From the NCBI GenBank assembly GCA_009792885.1, contig WMCF01000023.1, forward strand, positions 10,810,013 to 10,874,012: a DNA stretch of 64,000 nt, given 5' to 3'. Shown in pieces: positions 1-9,810 of the stretch (position 1 is the stretch's first letter; every line of letters starts with the position of its first letter). This DNA comes from Eremophila alpestris peregrina. Lineage: Eukaryota; Chordata; Aves; Passeriformes; Alaudidae. The position numbers and the translations under genes are program-made. The notes below the pieces were generated by a model. That model was not told where the DNA came from and searched no databases. It saw nothing but the letters and a program-made list of their open reading frames with translations.

Positions 1-395
1 CCCTGAATGACCTCATGACATCCCTGTAGTGCTCCTGAGCTGCCTACCCCTTCTTCCGAAGATGAAAGTTACCCTTTTTTCTCCTGAGCTCCAGCCAAAG
101 CTCTCTGTTCAGCCAGGCTGGTCTCCCTTCACCAGCTCATTCTTTGGCACATAGGGACAGCCTTCCTGACTTCCTTGACCTTCAGGATTGCCTCCCAAGG
201 GACTCTTGTCAACCAGGCTCCTAAACAGGCCAATGCTGGCTCTCTGGAAGTCCGAAGTAACAGTTCTGCTGACCCCCCCTCCTTACTCTCTTGGAATCAA
301 AAACTCTACCATTTCATGAACCCTGTGCCCAAGATGACCACCAGCCATCACATCACCCACAAGTCCCTCTCTGTTCACAAACAACGGGTGAGGTA
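1..395 (-). mobile_element. CR1 LINE fragment, ORF2 endonuclease-to-linker part
   Basis: Read on the minus strand, the stretch from about 395 down to 283 translates to residues such as LFVNREGLVGDVMAGG and HEMVEFLIPRE. This matches the region just after the endonuclease domain in the ORF2 polyprotein of CR1 retrotransposons, where a 'GLVGDV...LG.S.HEM.EF' signature is typical. The similarity continues toward position 1 in broken frames, so the copy is old and inactive. The window edge cuts it, and neither the reverse transcriptase part nor the CR1 3' terminal repeats are present. CR1 is the dominant LINE of birds and also occurs in crocodiles and turtles. The copy lies in a KCNC1 intron, antisense to the gene. 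Confidence 0.8.
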
Positions 396-3300
396 TCTCT
401 GAGGTATCACAGTAAGATATCTTCCCAAGCTGGCTGACTAGGGAAGAGAAATCTAGGGATATAAAGTCAATGGATATTTTCAGATAGCAAGCAGCTCTTA
501 ACTCCTCCACAAATCAAAGTAAATATCTTTGAATACTTGAATTCCTCCTGTTAACTTCATCATAATTTGCTTAGCACAAGAAGTATCAGGCAAAAGTGAT
601 GCTGCAAAACCAGGATGCAAAAAGGAATCTGAAATCTTTGCTTTTTAAATTTGTTTAAGATAAAGACAGCTGGGAAAATCTGTCCTCCAGCAGCCTCACG
701 GCTGCTCTACTTCCCACTTCCAGATAATAGGCTTGTAGCTAAGAAAAGCTAGAGCACAGCAGTTCTCCACCCTCACTTTATCCGTGCCACCCCTGCTCCT
801 ATAGCTTTCTGTCACGAGCCCAAGAGCCAGGGAAACCCATCATCCCAAGAAGTTTCCCATTGCCAGCAGAGTATGACACAGCTAATGTTTCCCACAGTAA
901 CAACCCTTTTACATCACCAGGAGTGTGACAAGACTGAAATACAGAAGAGTAATTACCTCATGGAACACATGCCAATACTTTCTTCAGGGAACCAGCTGGA
1001 TTAAAGGTCTCTGCTGTTAGGGAGAATCTCATGGAGAACCTTCTTCTTAAAACACTTCAGGCAGCTACTGTAAACATTAGAGTTAGTAACACATTTAAAA
1101 TGAAAATGACCCTCATGTTCTGAAAAAGAACTAAAGGACACTCAATTAATCAGGAGTGGGATTATCACATACAGTAATAATGGCAGTACCAGGTTTGGAT
1201 CAGGACTATAAGAGCACAGTTGAGATCTAGAGAAGTGGTCAGTTAATGTTTAGATATACATGGGGGAAATGTGAAATGTAACTTTATTCAGAGAAGATTT
1301 CCCCAGCAGCAAGATCTTCATCTTTCAAACTACTTACTTTCCTGGCCCTGTTCTCAGCTGCTCCTGCCTGCTTCCTGCCTGTCAAACCCTTCCCTTGTAA
1401 CAGGCTGCAAAGCTCTGAAGTCACCCAATGTCTCTTTAGGAAAGTTGTAGGTACTCAAGCTCTGTCCTTATCTCTTTCAATCTTTAAACAAGGGTAGGGG
1501 CAAGACAGTCTCCGTTCTTCTGAAGGAGATTGTCAGTGACCTCATGTGATCAAAAAACCAGAACTATATCTCTTAATTGCTGCGTTTCTGATCTAGAGCT
1601 GAGAAAAACCCATCCTCTTCAGCAGAATGTGGACAAATCTGTCACAGTCCATGTATTCAGATATTGATTCATGGGTGGGTGACTATGCTTGGATTCCATG
1701 CTATGGATTGTGGGGTTTCTCTCAGCCCTGTTTCCATCAAAGTGATTCTGTAAATACAGAAAATTATCCCTTCTGAGAGTACCATTCAACTCATACAATC
1801 TTTGGAGTAAGCGACCACTGCACAGGTCTGTAGACACATGGGAGAGAGAGATGTGGAAGTTGGGGGGCACAGCTACAATCCTGAGATGAAGCAGTGAGAA
1901 TTGCCACCATCTCTGACCCACACATGACTTCTGACAATACCTATAGTAAGCAGGCTAAGCCAGGAGCTTGTTTCTTGGCAGCTGTTGGAGAATGGCAGTG
2001 TTGGCTCCAGGGAAGAGGCTGGGGTGACTTTGCCCTTGCAGGAACCATTCTGCACAAGTGCCACATTTCCAAGCATAGATTGAGGCCAATAAATGTATCA
2101 TACAATTATGTCCATTGATACTCTGAACATAAGGTGCAGTTCAAATAGTTGGAGAGTCAATGTCAGATTTGCTTATAATCAAAACCAGCAGCACTGGTAA
2201 GGCCACTGTAACAATTTACAATCATTTGCTGTGGCAAAAGAGATGAGTAAAGGAGCAGCAGGTACATGGGCAGCTCTACTGTGCTTCTCCACAATAAGCA
2301 GAGTACCCTAATGCAAAATCCAGCACTTCTCCTAAGATGGGATATTTTTCGGAATCCCTTCCCCCCATTTTGAAATCCATAATTTGCTTGGAAACACACA
2401 AGACATTTTAATATACTTTTCTACAAATGAAGAGGGATGAGATAGAAAAAAAACCAATAACAAGTGGAAACCACGCAAATGAGGTAGTTGTGAAACTAAC
2501 TACTCACCTGGGAAATATGCTGAATACTTTTTTTAGCCTCTCAGCCAAATCTCTGCAGGAGAATGGTTTGAGCTGGTGCAGTTAGGTAGGTATTCACAGA
2601 TAGGACAATTAGGGAGATAAGGTGCCAAGCTGAGAGTCAGAAGATTTTGTTGTAAATAACCTCTTACATAGCAGTAGGCAAGTGACCTCACTGCATGGTA
2701 GTTTTACCCATCTGTAAAACAGAGATGATAATATTGACTTCTCTTCATAGGACAGAACATAAAGAACAAAAAATGCTGAATGAGCCTAATTCAGATTCTG
2801 CTAGCAGGGGTGGAAGGGCTCATATGAATTTGATAAGCCAGAATCAACCCTTAGAAGCTTTAAGCACCTAGAAACAGTTGTCATTAGTATAACTAGACTC
2901 AGAGTCACCAGACTCAGACAGTAATGCTTGCATAGTTTTTTTTTATCTGGAGTTCTCTCAAACGCAAGATTACTCTTGGAAAAAGCAAACGTGCAAATGG
3001 AAACTTAAGAAATCAACCTGAAATAACATAATTTCATTCCATCTTCAGACCTTATTCCTAAAATTGTTCAACTTGTCAATCTGCTAGTTAAAACAATGGG
3101 AACTTCTAACTGTGGACTGATGGCATCAGTGATGTTTATGTTTTCTTTACTCCCCTAACAGACTAATCACATACCTCCAGAGAATTAGGTGCTGTAGCCA
3201 GTGGTTTGGAACACACTGTTCTACTTAGCACTTACTTATATACCCCAGCAATAGATGCAGTGTTCCATGCTGGCAATTTCTCTGCTTCCTAAATATTCAC

Positions 3301-5750
3301 CCAAATTGTCATTGTGGATTAGCATGGCCATCTAGAAAGTGATCCCTAAGGCATGGCCCATGACTGTAAAGTTCAAGGAACATTAGTAGGATAGTTCAGT
3401 AATTTGCTACTCTGTTCTCTTCCTCTTGAATGGAAATAAAATAACAAGGCTGTGGATTTTTAACAAGCATAGAGGAAAAATCATCAGTGCTAAGGGACCC
3501 TGAAGGGGCTGTAAGAGCAAGTTCCAGTTCAAGCTACTAGAGATTTATAATGCAATTTAAGAAATTAATTTGAAGAAGGTCAATTTTGTTGCCATTCAAG
3601 CACAACAAAGCTTGCAAGCTGCTTCCAAAAGAATCAATGGCTGTTACCAGTGAGCAGCCTGATCCACAACCACTCTGCTCAGAGATGTTTTGAGCTCCTG
3701 AAATGGAGCTCAATTCACTCTCCATCACCTCCATTTGCAAACCTGGGCTCAGGAGCAGCAGTGGGTGCCCCAGAGATTTCAGTGCCGAGCTCTGCTGACT
3801 CAGCTGCCTCCCTCATTTCAGGATTAGAGCCATCAGCTTGTAGCAGTAGAGGCTTATGAAGTGGCCCAGTTCTTTGCTCAACCCTAGGAGGACTGCAGCT
3901 CGCCCCAAACACAGCTAAGTGATTCTTAAATACATGGCTCAGTACCTGCAGTGTCACAGTTTCTATGGCAGCCGTGCTAGGTTTTCATTCAGTGGTATTA
4001 AGTAGCAGTGATTATTATGAACAGAAAGGAATTGCAACTCAGCGAAACCTTAAAACTTTAGAATCCTATTGAAATTAGTGTCCACAAATATTAAAATGCC
4101 CCTATACATTTTTAAAAGTGTTGAGAGTCCTAATTATTTCATTGCTTACAGAACAAAACAGAACATTACTACATCCCTCTCGGGGGAAATAATTGGCTGA
4201 TTCTGCACAGAGAAAAATGGAGGCAGAGGTGAGATGTGCAGCAAAGACTGTTTATGTTGTGACAAACCAGTGACATCTATATAGAAGAAAAATAAAGGCC
4301 TAGAATGCAGTTACTAGTGTATGATAGATGCATAGTGTGTGTCACGTACATCTGTGTGCGTGTGTGTGTGTGTGTATGCAAAGTAACAGACATAACTTGA
4401 AAACACTTCTGCCTTCTACTCATCTGTTGTCCATCAGAGGATCAAACTCATACCTCCAAACCCTACCTAACTATTTTTTTTTCCTTTGGGACTTGTTTTT
4501 TATCAGTTGGCTTCAAAATAATTGTGAAATAAATGACAATATTATATAGCATTTAGAACAAGCTAGCACACGACTGTAGAAGAGGAACAGAAATTAAGTC
4601 TATCCACTGTGTTTCTTTCCTTGAAGACTTGCAGGATCACCCATTGCCTTACAGTGTCTAGGTAATAAGCATTGTGCAACCGAGGTGTAGGATGCTGCCA
4701 GTACCACTCAGTTAACGTATCTCGGCATTTGGGGAGCTTCAGAAAGCACATTTTGACTGTTTTTCCTTCCCTTCAACCAAAATACTCATATCGAGCTGTG
4801 CCATATTTCGAGTATATTCTCAATACTCTAATTTGCACTTTAAAACCCTAAAAAAACAATCTTACACTAAATAGCACTTAATATGGTTTTATAAAGGTAA
4901 AAACCAGTCACACAGAGAAAACATGCGATTCTATCTCTCAGTCTATCCTCATGGGAATGGTGGAGCAATATGGGCAAATCCGACAACCTAGTTTCAATAT
5001 TTACAGCCAAGAGTAATTTTTACTCTACCTAGTTTCCAAATTCATGGCCTGCTGTAGTGTTTTGTGTATGTACTGTCCTGTGCTGGCATTGCAAGTATGG
5101 TATGTGTTTCAGAGGAGAACATCAGAAAATGGATTGGGTTTCCTTTAAATCCACGTTCTGCTGTCATATTTCCATTCGTAACGTACTCTGTGTGTCTAAA
5201 ATGTGTACAGCCATTCTGCATGACTGATACTGGAAATGCTATCAAACCATCCGGGTAAATTTTGGGGAGCAGGAGTTTTCCCCTCAGTAACACCACACAC
5301 GGGGTGTGAAGCAGCACAAACAGAATATACTCAAATACTAAAACACAACTCTCAGTCCACTGCCTCTCCAGAGCTCTGAGCGACAGTAGGCTCCATGACA
5401 GGTCATCCATGCACCATCTGATGCCATGCCAAAACATACTCTGATTTCTAACCGCAGTCTTCTGCTCGCAGGCCTAGGAACCACTGCACGCCCCTTTCTG
5501 AAAGGGCCCCTCAGTGTGGACGTACAGGTGGCTGCTGTCACACCTCACGGGATCACCTTTTGTTTCTCCTCCCACTTAACAGACTTTATTTTATTTTGGT
5601 GCAGTGCACACGAACGCAGTGTCTAGGACAGATGTGCTACCTTTTAGAGTGTCGCTATAGACGTCTTTAGCTGTGAACCCTTAATTTGCAGCTGGAACTC
5701 TAATAAACAGTGCATAGTGTTTCAATAGCCTTCTGCTTATATGTTTGAAG
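396..5750 (+). other. KCNC1: KCNC1 intron upstream of the long-tail exon
   Basis: This is intronic DNA ahead of the coding exon at 5751. The large KCNC1 exon with the membrane core is not in the window, so the intron begins before position 1. The 131-codon minus-strand frame at 5042-5437 and several shorter frames show no recognisable domain and are treated as chance. A TGCATG hexamer lies at 5217-5222. Apart from the CR1 piece and a TG microsatellite I see nothing else I can support. Confidence 0.75.
4353..4376. repeat. (TG)n microsatellite
   Basis: A run of TG dinucleotides with one TGCG interruption, inside the KCNC1 intron. It is likely length-polymorphic. Confidence 0.9.
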
Positions 5751-5939
5751 ATTCGAAACTGAATGGTGAGGTGGCCAAGGCGGCGCTGGCAAACGAAGAC
5801 TGTCCCCACATAGACCAGGCTATTACGCCTGATGAGGGCCTGCCCTTTACCCGCTCTGGCACTCGGGAGAGATATGGACCCTGCTTCCTCTTATCAACCG
5901 GGGAATATCCCTGCCCGCCTGATGGAGGAATAAGAAAGG
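5751..5939 (+). CDS. KCNC1: KCNC1 (Kv3.1) penultimate coding exon, long C-terminal tail
   Basis: This exon encodes part of the cytoplasmic C-terminus of the Kv3.1 voltage-gated potassium channel, a fast delayed rectifier of the Shaw family that supports high-frequency firing in neurons. The translation begins DSKLNGEVAKAALANEDCPH and continues through DEGLPFTRSGTRERYGPCFL to a Pro/Gly-rich end. From memory this is nearly identical to the mammalian Kv3.1b tail. The exon starts after an AG acceptor at 5749-5750, where G|AT restores the D codon (phase 1). It ends at AAG G before a GTATGT donor at 5940, again phase 1. The in-frame ATG at 5741 lies in the intron and is not a start. If the donor is not used, translation stops three codons later (G-M-stop). 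The S1-S6 core is encoded upstream of the window. The identification is very secure. Confidence 0.96.
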
Positions 5940-7393
5940 GTATGTAGCTGGGGCCCTGTGACCACACAGCTAGCAACTGGTTTAAGTGACTAAGAGAAAG
6001 TCAGCTTAGCTGTAGCACGCGATAGTGCGCTTGCTGTAGAGATGCACGTTTGGGCTGGAAACCACCACCTGATGTCTGCATTTGGAGTTTCTAACCTATT
6101 TCTTTCAGAAAGAGAAGCCTAAGGAGCTGTAACTATCCCGTGCAGCTATGCTAGGCAGGCGAGTCTTCCACCCCAGCTGGTGCAGGAAGCTTTAGTGGAG
6201 GATGCTCTACTATGTCCTTAAATTAGCCCATCCCCTAAGGAGAGACCAATTAACATATCAGAGCAATGAAGGTTTGCCACTTGGAAAGCTCACAGAGCTT
6301 ACCAGACTCTGAGGAGCACAGACTTAGAGGTGGCAGACAGAAGAGATAAAACTCAAAAGCAAAACTTACTCAAGAAAATACGAAATTATTATTTAGTGAC
6401 CTTAACAGAGCACTAAAACAAAATATTTGGATATTCATAGCTGGTTAGTTCAATACAGAAAGAAAAGCATGAACATCTGTTGGCACAGGTGTCTTAAAAT
6501 TAGAAAATAATCCATCTAAAATCTTTTCATAAATAAATCATTATTAGTCAGTTTCTCAGACTTCTGACAGGTACAAATCTCTCAGAAGTAACTGCATTTT
6601 AGTTTGGTAATGGTCAGAAAAATCTATTTAGAAAGAGAAGTAAAATCACATTTTAAAAGCCTTCCCTTCTTAAAAGAGACTGTTTTTCTTAAATAATTTA
6701 ATGTGAGGCAACCATATAAACCCAAAATTAGACTACACCTATATGCATCAAAGTTGATAAGGAACGGGAAAACTGCAGAAGAACTCACTCTCTTCAAATC
6801 AGTGTTTACCACTGGTGTACTGTATATAGTATAAGATAGAGTCAATATTTTAAAACTGCAAAGATTGTATGACATAACCATACACTGAGTATGGAGTATA
6901 GAATTCCCATGTGCCATTGTATGATGGGCAATAGTTAAAGTAAATGCCAGTTATAGATAGTGTATGTATTTATAAGTCTAAAGCTTATCATCAACAAATA
7001 TATAGTAGGACCACAAGACTTTCATATGAAAGTATATCCTCTAAAATTTACCTTTGTAGCAAAGCGTTTTACTTGATTCTGTATTGGATAAGCATTGGCC
7101 GTGTTCATTCAGCCTGGGCGAGTTCAGGTGGTTCCAGTGGATCAGGGGAACACTCCAAATGGCACATCCTTTGGGATGGGGAATGTATGGTTTTCACGAT
7201 GCACTGCAACCTCCTCTCGTTCCTGAATGAAACAGAGGCTGGTTGGCTAAAGAGTAATATACGTCAGCATATTGTTGGCCTGTTTGAAACATGTTGAGAG
7301 CATCTTAATTGTTGTTCCAACAGAATTTCATCCATAGTTTGTGCAACTCTCTGTACACTTGCTGAGCTGTTTACGTGCATGCCTGAAAAAGAA

Positions 7394-7413
7394 GGGGGGG
7401 GAGGGAGGGAGGG
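7394..7413 (+). promoter_or_regulatory. G-quadruplex motif in KCNC1 intron (sense strand)
   Basis: Eight Gs are followed by three further GGG triplets, each separated by a single A. This gives four G-tracts with one-base loops, the most stable class of predicted intramolecular G-quadruplex. It lies on the transcribed-RNA strand between two TGCATG hexamers, so an RNA G-quadruplex could form in the pre-mRNA. Function is inferred. Confidence 0.6.
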
Positions 7414-7440
7414 AAACTGAATGCATGCAATTTTGTTTTC

Positions 7441-7458
7441 TTTTTTTTTTTTTTTTTT
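7441..7458. repeat. T18 homopolymer in a pyrimidine tract
   Basis: Eighteen consecutive Ts, followed by C and four more Ts, about 480 bases upstream of the alternative exon. It could bind pyrimidine-tract proteins but is too far upstream to be the acceptor tract of that exon. Confidence 0.9.
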
Positions 7459-7936
7459 CTTTTAATGCTGAGAACAAAGGAGTAGTATCTCTATAGCAAC
7501 ACATTCAATTCTATGGATTTTGCTGCCTTGTTCCCATCCTGTCCCACAAAGATACCACAAACCTTAATTTTGCCTGAGGTCACAATGCATGAAGTGGAAG
7601 GGAGAGGTATGTGTGAGTGTATGACAGAGACATAGAAAATCCCTCCCACTGACTCTTCTTTTTTTTAGGGTACAACCATGTTGCTGCCTGTAGGATCAAT
7701 TACATAGCCTGACCATCTTGATGAAATGATGATTTTTTTTATTTTTTATTTTTTAATGTATATATTTTAAACTTTTTCTGTATTTCAACGGCCTTCCGAG
7801 TCATGTTGCAAGCGATACTACTCTCGGCATGTCCATGCATGCAGATGCTATTGAACTGGCTACAATGTTGACCTCATTCTTAGTCCATTCTGTCATTGAT
7901 CCAATGCTGTACTTTGCATTTTTCTTTTAAATGAAG

Positions 7937-8073
7937 GTTACGAAATGTCACGGAGCCTTAACAGCATAGCTGGCATAAGTGGAAAAGCGATAGGATTATC
8001 CTCAGTGTCTGCGCCCTACAGCTCTCCTAGCCCAGTGAGACGTTCTTGGTCTCCCATCCCATCTATTTTGTAG
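7937..8073 (+). CDS. KCNC1: KCNC1 alternative terminal coding exon, PIPSIL tail
   Basis: This exon can replace the Kv3.1b last exon. After the AG acceptor at 7935-7936, the leading GT joins the phase-1 G left by the 5751-5939 exon to give GGT. It then reads 45 residues, starting GYEMSRSLNSIAGISG, passing through a Ser/Pro-rich APYSSPSPVRRSW stretch, and ending SPIPSIL before TAG at 8071. The perfect phase match, open frame and Ser/Pro/Arg composition support a real exon. From memory a very similar tail exists among Kv3-family splice variants, in mammalian Kv3.2 and predicted Kv3.1 forms. The final S-I-L fits a class I PDZ ligand (Ser at -2, hydrophobic at 0), which would be lost or kept by splicing. 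Whether it is a terminal exon with its own poly(A) site or splices onward after the stop cannot be decided here. Confidence 0.85.
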
Positions 8074-8759
8074 CATGGATCAGTAGCAGAGAATGGTCTA
8101 AAAAGCTTTACCTTCAATTAGCCTATGCGATGTTGCATATAGTCCAGGTGACTAAGTCTGAAGATGCAATGTCTCACAGTAGCACCCGCTGCGAACGGTG
8201 TTGCTTCTGATGCTTAGGTGACAACACTCCTAAATAGCACTCAGATGACAATAGGCAGGCATTGGCGTAGTACTGGTGGGCCATACGTGCTGCATGGTAT
8301 CAGTACATAGGATGAAGGGTAGATGCACCAGATGGCTCCCTTCCTGGTGCATCCTGCTAGTATACGCTTATTGTGGCTAATGGTGGATCTACTGGCTCTG
8401 TATGGAATGGGTTAGGCGTTTAGTCGATGCTGAAACATGCCAACGATGGAAGATTTTGCTTTTCTCAGGATATTTTTGAGCCATAGGAACCCTGCAGGAG
8501 TTTGAGCAAACAAGCACAGTAGGATGAAACTTTGCATGGGCACCTGTTTTAAGCTGAAAGCAATACTCAGACACACTGTAGAGAGGTCTCAGTCTGGCTG
8601 ACTGCATGGGAAAAAAAAAAAAACTGTTGAAGAAGAATATGGCTGCCTCTGCATGTAGCTATTTCACCTTTTCCTCCTTCCTTTAACACTAAGATGCCGA
8701 GCTTGATGTGAAAAGCGCAGGGAAGAAGCTCAAGTACTGATTGTATTCTTTACATGCAG
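8074..8759 (+). other. KCNC1: KCNC1 intron between the two alternative last exons, or 3' UTR of the PIPSIL form
   Basis: Noncoding stretch from the TAG at 8071 to the acceptor CAG at 8757-8759. There is no AATAAA in the sense direction here, which argues against a short local 3' UTR for the PIPSIL form. That transcript may instead run on to the poly(A) sites near 9790. Confidence 0.6.
8291..8655 (+). promoter_or_regulatory. Downstream cluster of four TGCATG (RBFOX-type) splicing motifs
   Basis: TGCATG occurs at 8291, 8533, 8603 and 8650, between the PIPSIL exon and the Kv3.1b terminal exon. The last three fall within 230 bases of the Kv3.1b acceptor at 8759. They are thus downstream of one competing exon and upstream of the other, the arrangement expected for a switch between them by RBFOX proteins. 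The function is inferred. Confidence 0.55.
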
Positions 8760-8824
8760 ATCTTTGCAAAGAAAGTCCAGTCATTGCTAAATATATGCCA
8801 ACAGAGGCAGTCAGAGTGACCTGA
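8760..8824 (+). CDS. KCNC1: KCNC1 terminal coding exon, Kv3.1b tail
   Basis: This is the last coding segment of the Kv3.1b isoform. The exon begins after the acceptor TTTACATGCAG. AT joins the phase-1 G of the previous exon to make Asp, and the frame then reads LCKESPVIAKYMPTEAVRVT and a TGA stop at 8822-8824. From memory these final residues match mammalian Kv3.1b exactly, the peptide against which Kv3.1b antibodies are commonly raised. That leaves little doubt about gene, strand and reading frame. Together with 5751-5939 it forms the Kv3.1b-specific tail, which in mammals controls axonal targeting and carries kinase sites. It competes with the exon at 7937-8073 for the same donor. Confidence 0.96.
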
Positions 8825-9018
8825 CAAGGCAAGATGGAGATGAACATTGATGGCTAATAAACATCTCTGTGGAACTGTGCAGGCATAGAAGACCTTCTCA
8901 TTTGGACAAAGTTAACTCGCTCCATGCAGGTTTTATGGATGATTCTTCGTGGTTCTGGAGTTGTACTAGAGATGCAGGCTTTTTCTACGGCCAAAATGTA
9001 ACAAAACTGTAGAAGATC

Positions 9019-9035
9019 TTTTTTTTTTTTTTTTT
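9019..9035. repeat. T17 homopolymer in the KCNC1 3' UTR
   Basis: Seventeen Ts, facing A-rich blocks 60-160 bases downstream on the same strand, with which they could base-pair in RNA. Confidence 0.9.
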
Positions 9036-9784
9036 AATCTATTTTTTTGTTCCATAGCATGACTTGCATGAAGACAAAAATGAAAATGGAAAAAAAAAAC
9101 AACAACAAAAAAAAACCGAAACAGCAAAACAACACACACACGAGAAACACTGCAAATGTATGATTAAGGAGAAAAAGAAAAAAAAAAAAAAGCAAAGTTA
9201 TATATTTTCTTTCAAAGCTCTTTACTTTTACATACATTGTTGTAGCCAAAATGTAAAACATGATAAAACTGTACATTTCTTTGCTATGGATCGCTTCTTT
9301 TTGTATACAAGATACAGAGTAATGGTTTTAAAAAGTGCAATCAGGCAGTCATCGGTCATATTGACCACGCCTTCACAGTTCATCACACCGACATGGAAAT
9401 CAAGAACTTTTAATCCAACTAGAAGTGTATAAAAATAAGAAAAACGTTTTCCTGTCTGTTTTTGTTGGCATGCTTGTGACACATGGGACCTTCCTTCGGA
9501 CCTGACAGTAACAGCTGGTTAATTTTCCAGCTCTGGTTATGTTGTATTTTATTGATGTATAGATCCAACGTAAAGACCCTTCATAAATTGTTCATATTAA
9601 GTAATCAGTATGAATTTTAAACAAAAGAGGTGTTATTTTAAAACTGGGACTTATAGTACAAAATCAGGAAAATACTCAAGTATAAATGGTCTCAAACTTT
9701 AAGAAACAAGACAACAGCATTGTATGCAATTTAGTACTGAGTAAAATGCATGCACAATGTTATGCAAAACAATTCTAGCATGAA

Positions 9785-9790
9785 AATAAA
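9785..9790 (+). terminator. KCNC1: Candidate KCNC1 poly(A) signal AATAAA
   Basis: AATAAA is followed within 50 bases by a GT-rich stretch around 9791-9828 that could serve as the downstream element. Further AATAAA copies at 9887, 9971 and 10099 may be alternative sites. The last of these is followed by TGTTTGTCTTTTT. Confidence 0.5.
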
Positions 9791-9810
9791 TTTTGTATCA
9801 TGGTTTCAGT

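Larger units (their letters stand above)
7376..7841 (+). promoter_or_regulatory. Upstream cluster of four TGCATG (RBFOX-type) splicing motifs
   Basis: TGCATG occurs on the sense strand at 7376, 7422, 7586 and 7836, all within 565 bases upstream of the alternative exon at 7937. UGCAUG is the binding site of RBFOX splicing factors. As established for that family, upstream intronic sites tend to repress exon inclusion and downstream sites tend to enhance it. The assignment as regulatory sites is inferred from motif density. Confidence 0.55.
5940..7936 (+). other. KCNC1: KCNC1 intron before the alternative PIPSIL exon
   Basis: Intron running from the GTATGT donor at 5940 to the AG at 7935-7936. 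The last 600 bases are unusual for this window. They hold four TGCATG hexamers, a G-quadruplex motif and a long T-tract, and they read as less degenerate than the surrounding DNA. A 117-codon open frame at 6944-7297 lacks recognisable homology and is not annotated as coding. Confidence 0.75.
8825..9810 (+). other. KCNC1: KCNC1 3' UTR
   Basis: Noncoding sequence after the Kv3.1b stop up to the first convincing poly(A) signal. It is AT-rich and contains a 17-base T run at 9019-9035, A-rich blocks at 9091-9116 and 9178-9191, and two more TGCATG motifs at 9065 and 9747. The open frames at 9034-9482 arise from these low-complexity tracts. The 3' end could lie further downstream if later signals are used. 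Confidence 0.65.

Noticed and set aside
5042..5437. 131-codon minus-strand frame
   Set aside because: It is antisense within a KCNC1 intron, has no domain, and is overlapped by frames on the other strand.
5741..5750. ATG at 5741 as a start codon for the frame running into the KCNC1 exon
   Set aside because: The sequence up to 5750 is the end of an intron. The AG acceptor and the phase-1 G|AT split codon show that coding starts at 5751 as an internal exon.
6944..7297. 117-codon plus-strand frame in the KCNC1 intron as a further coding exon
   Set aside because: It shows no similarity to Kv3 tails and starts in AT-rich low-complexity sequence. A conserved noncoding element is more likely than an exon.
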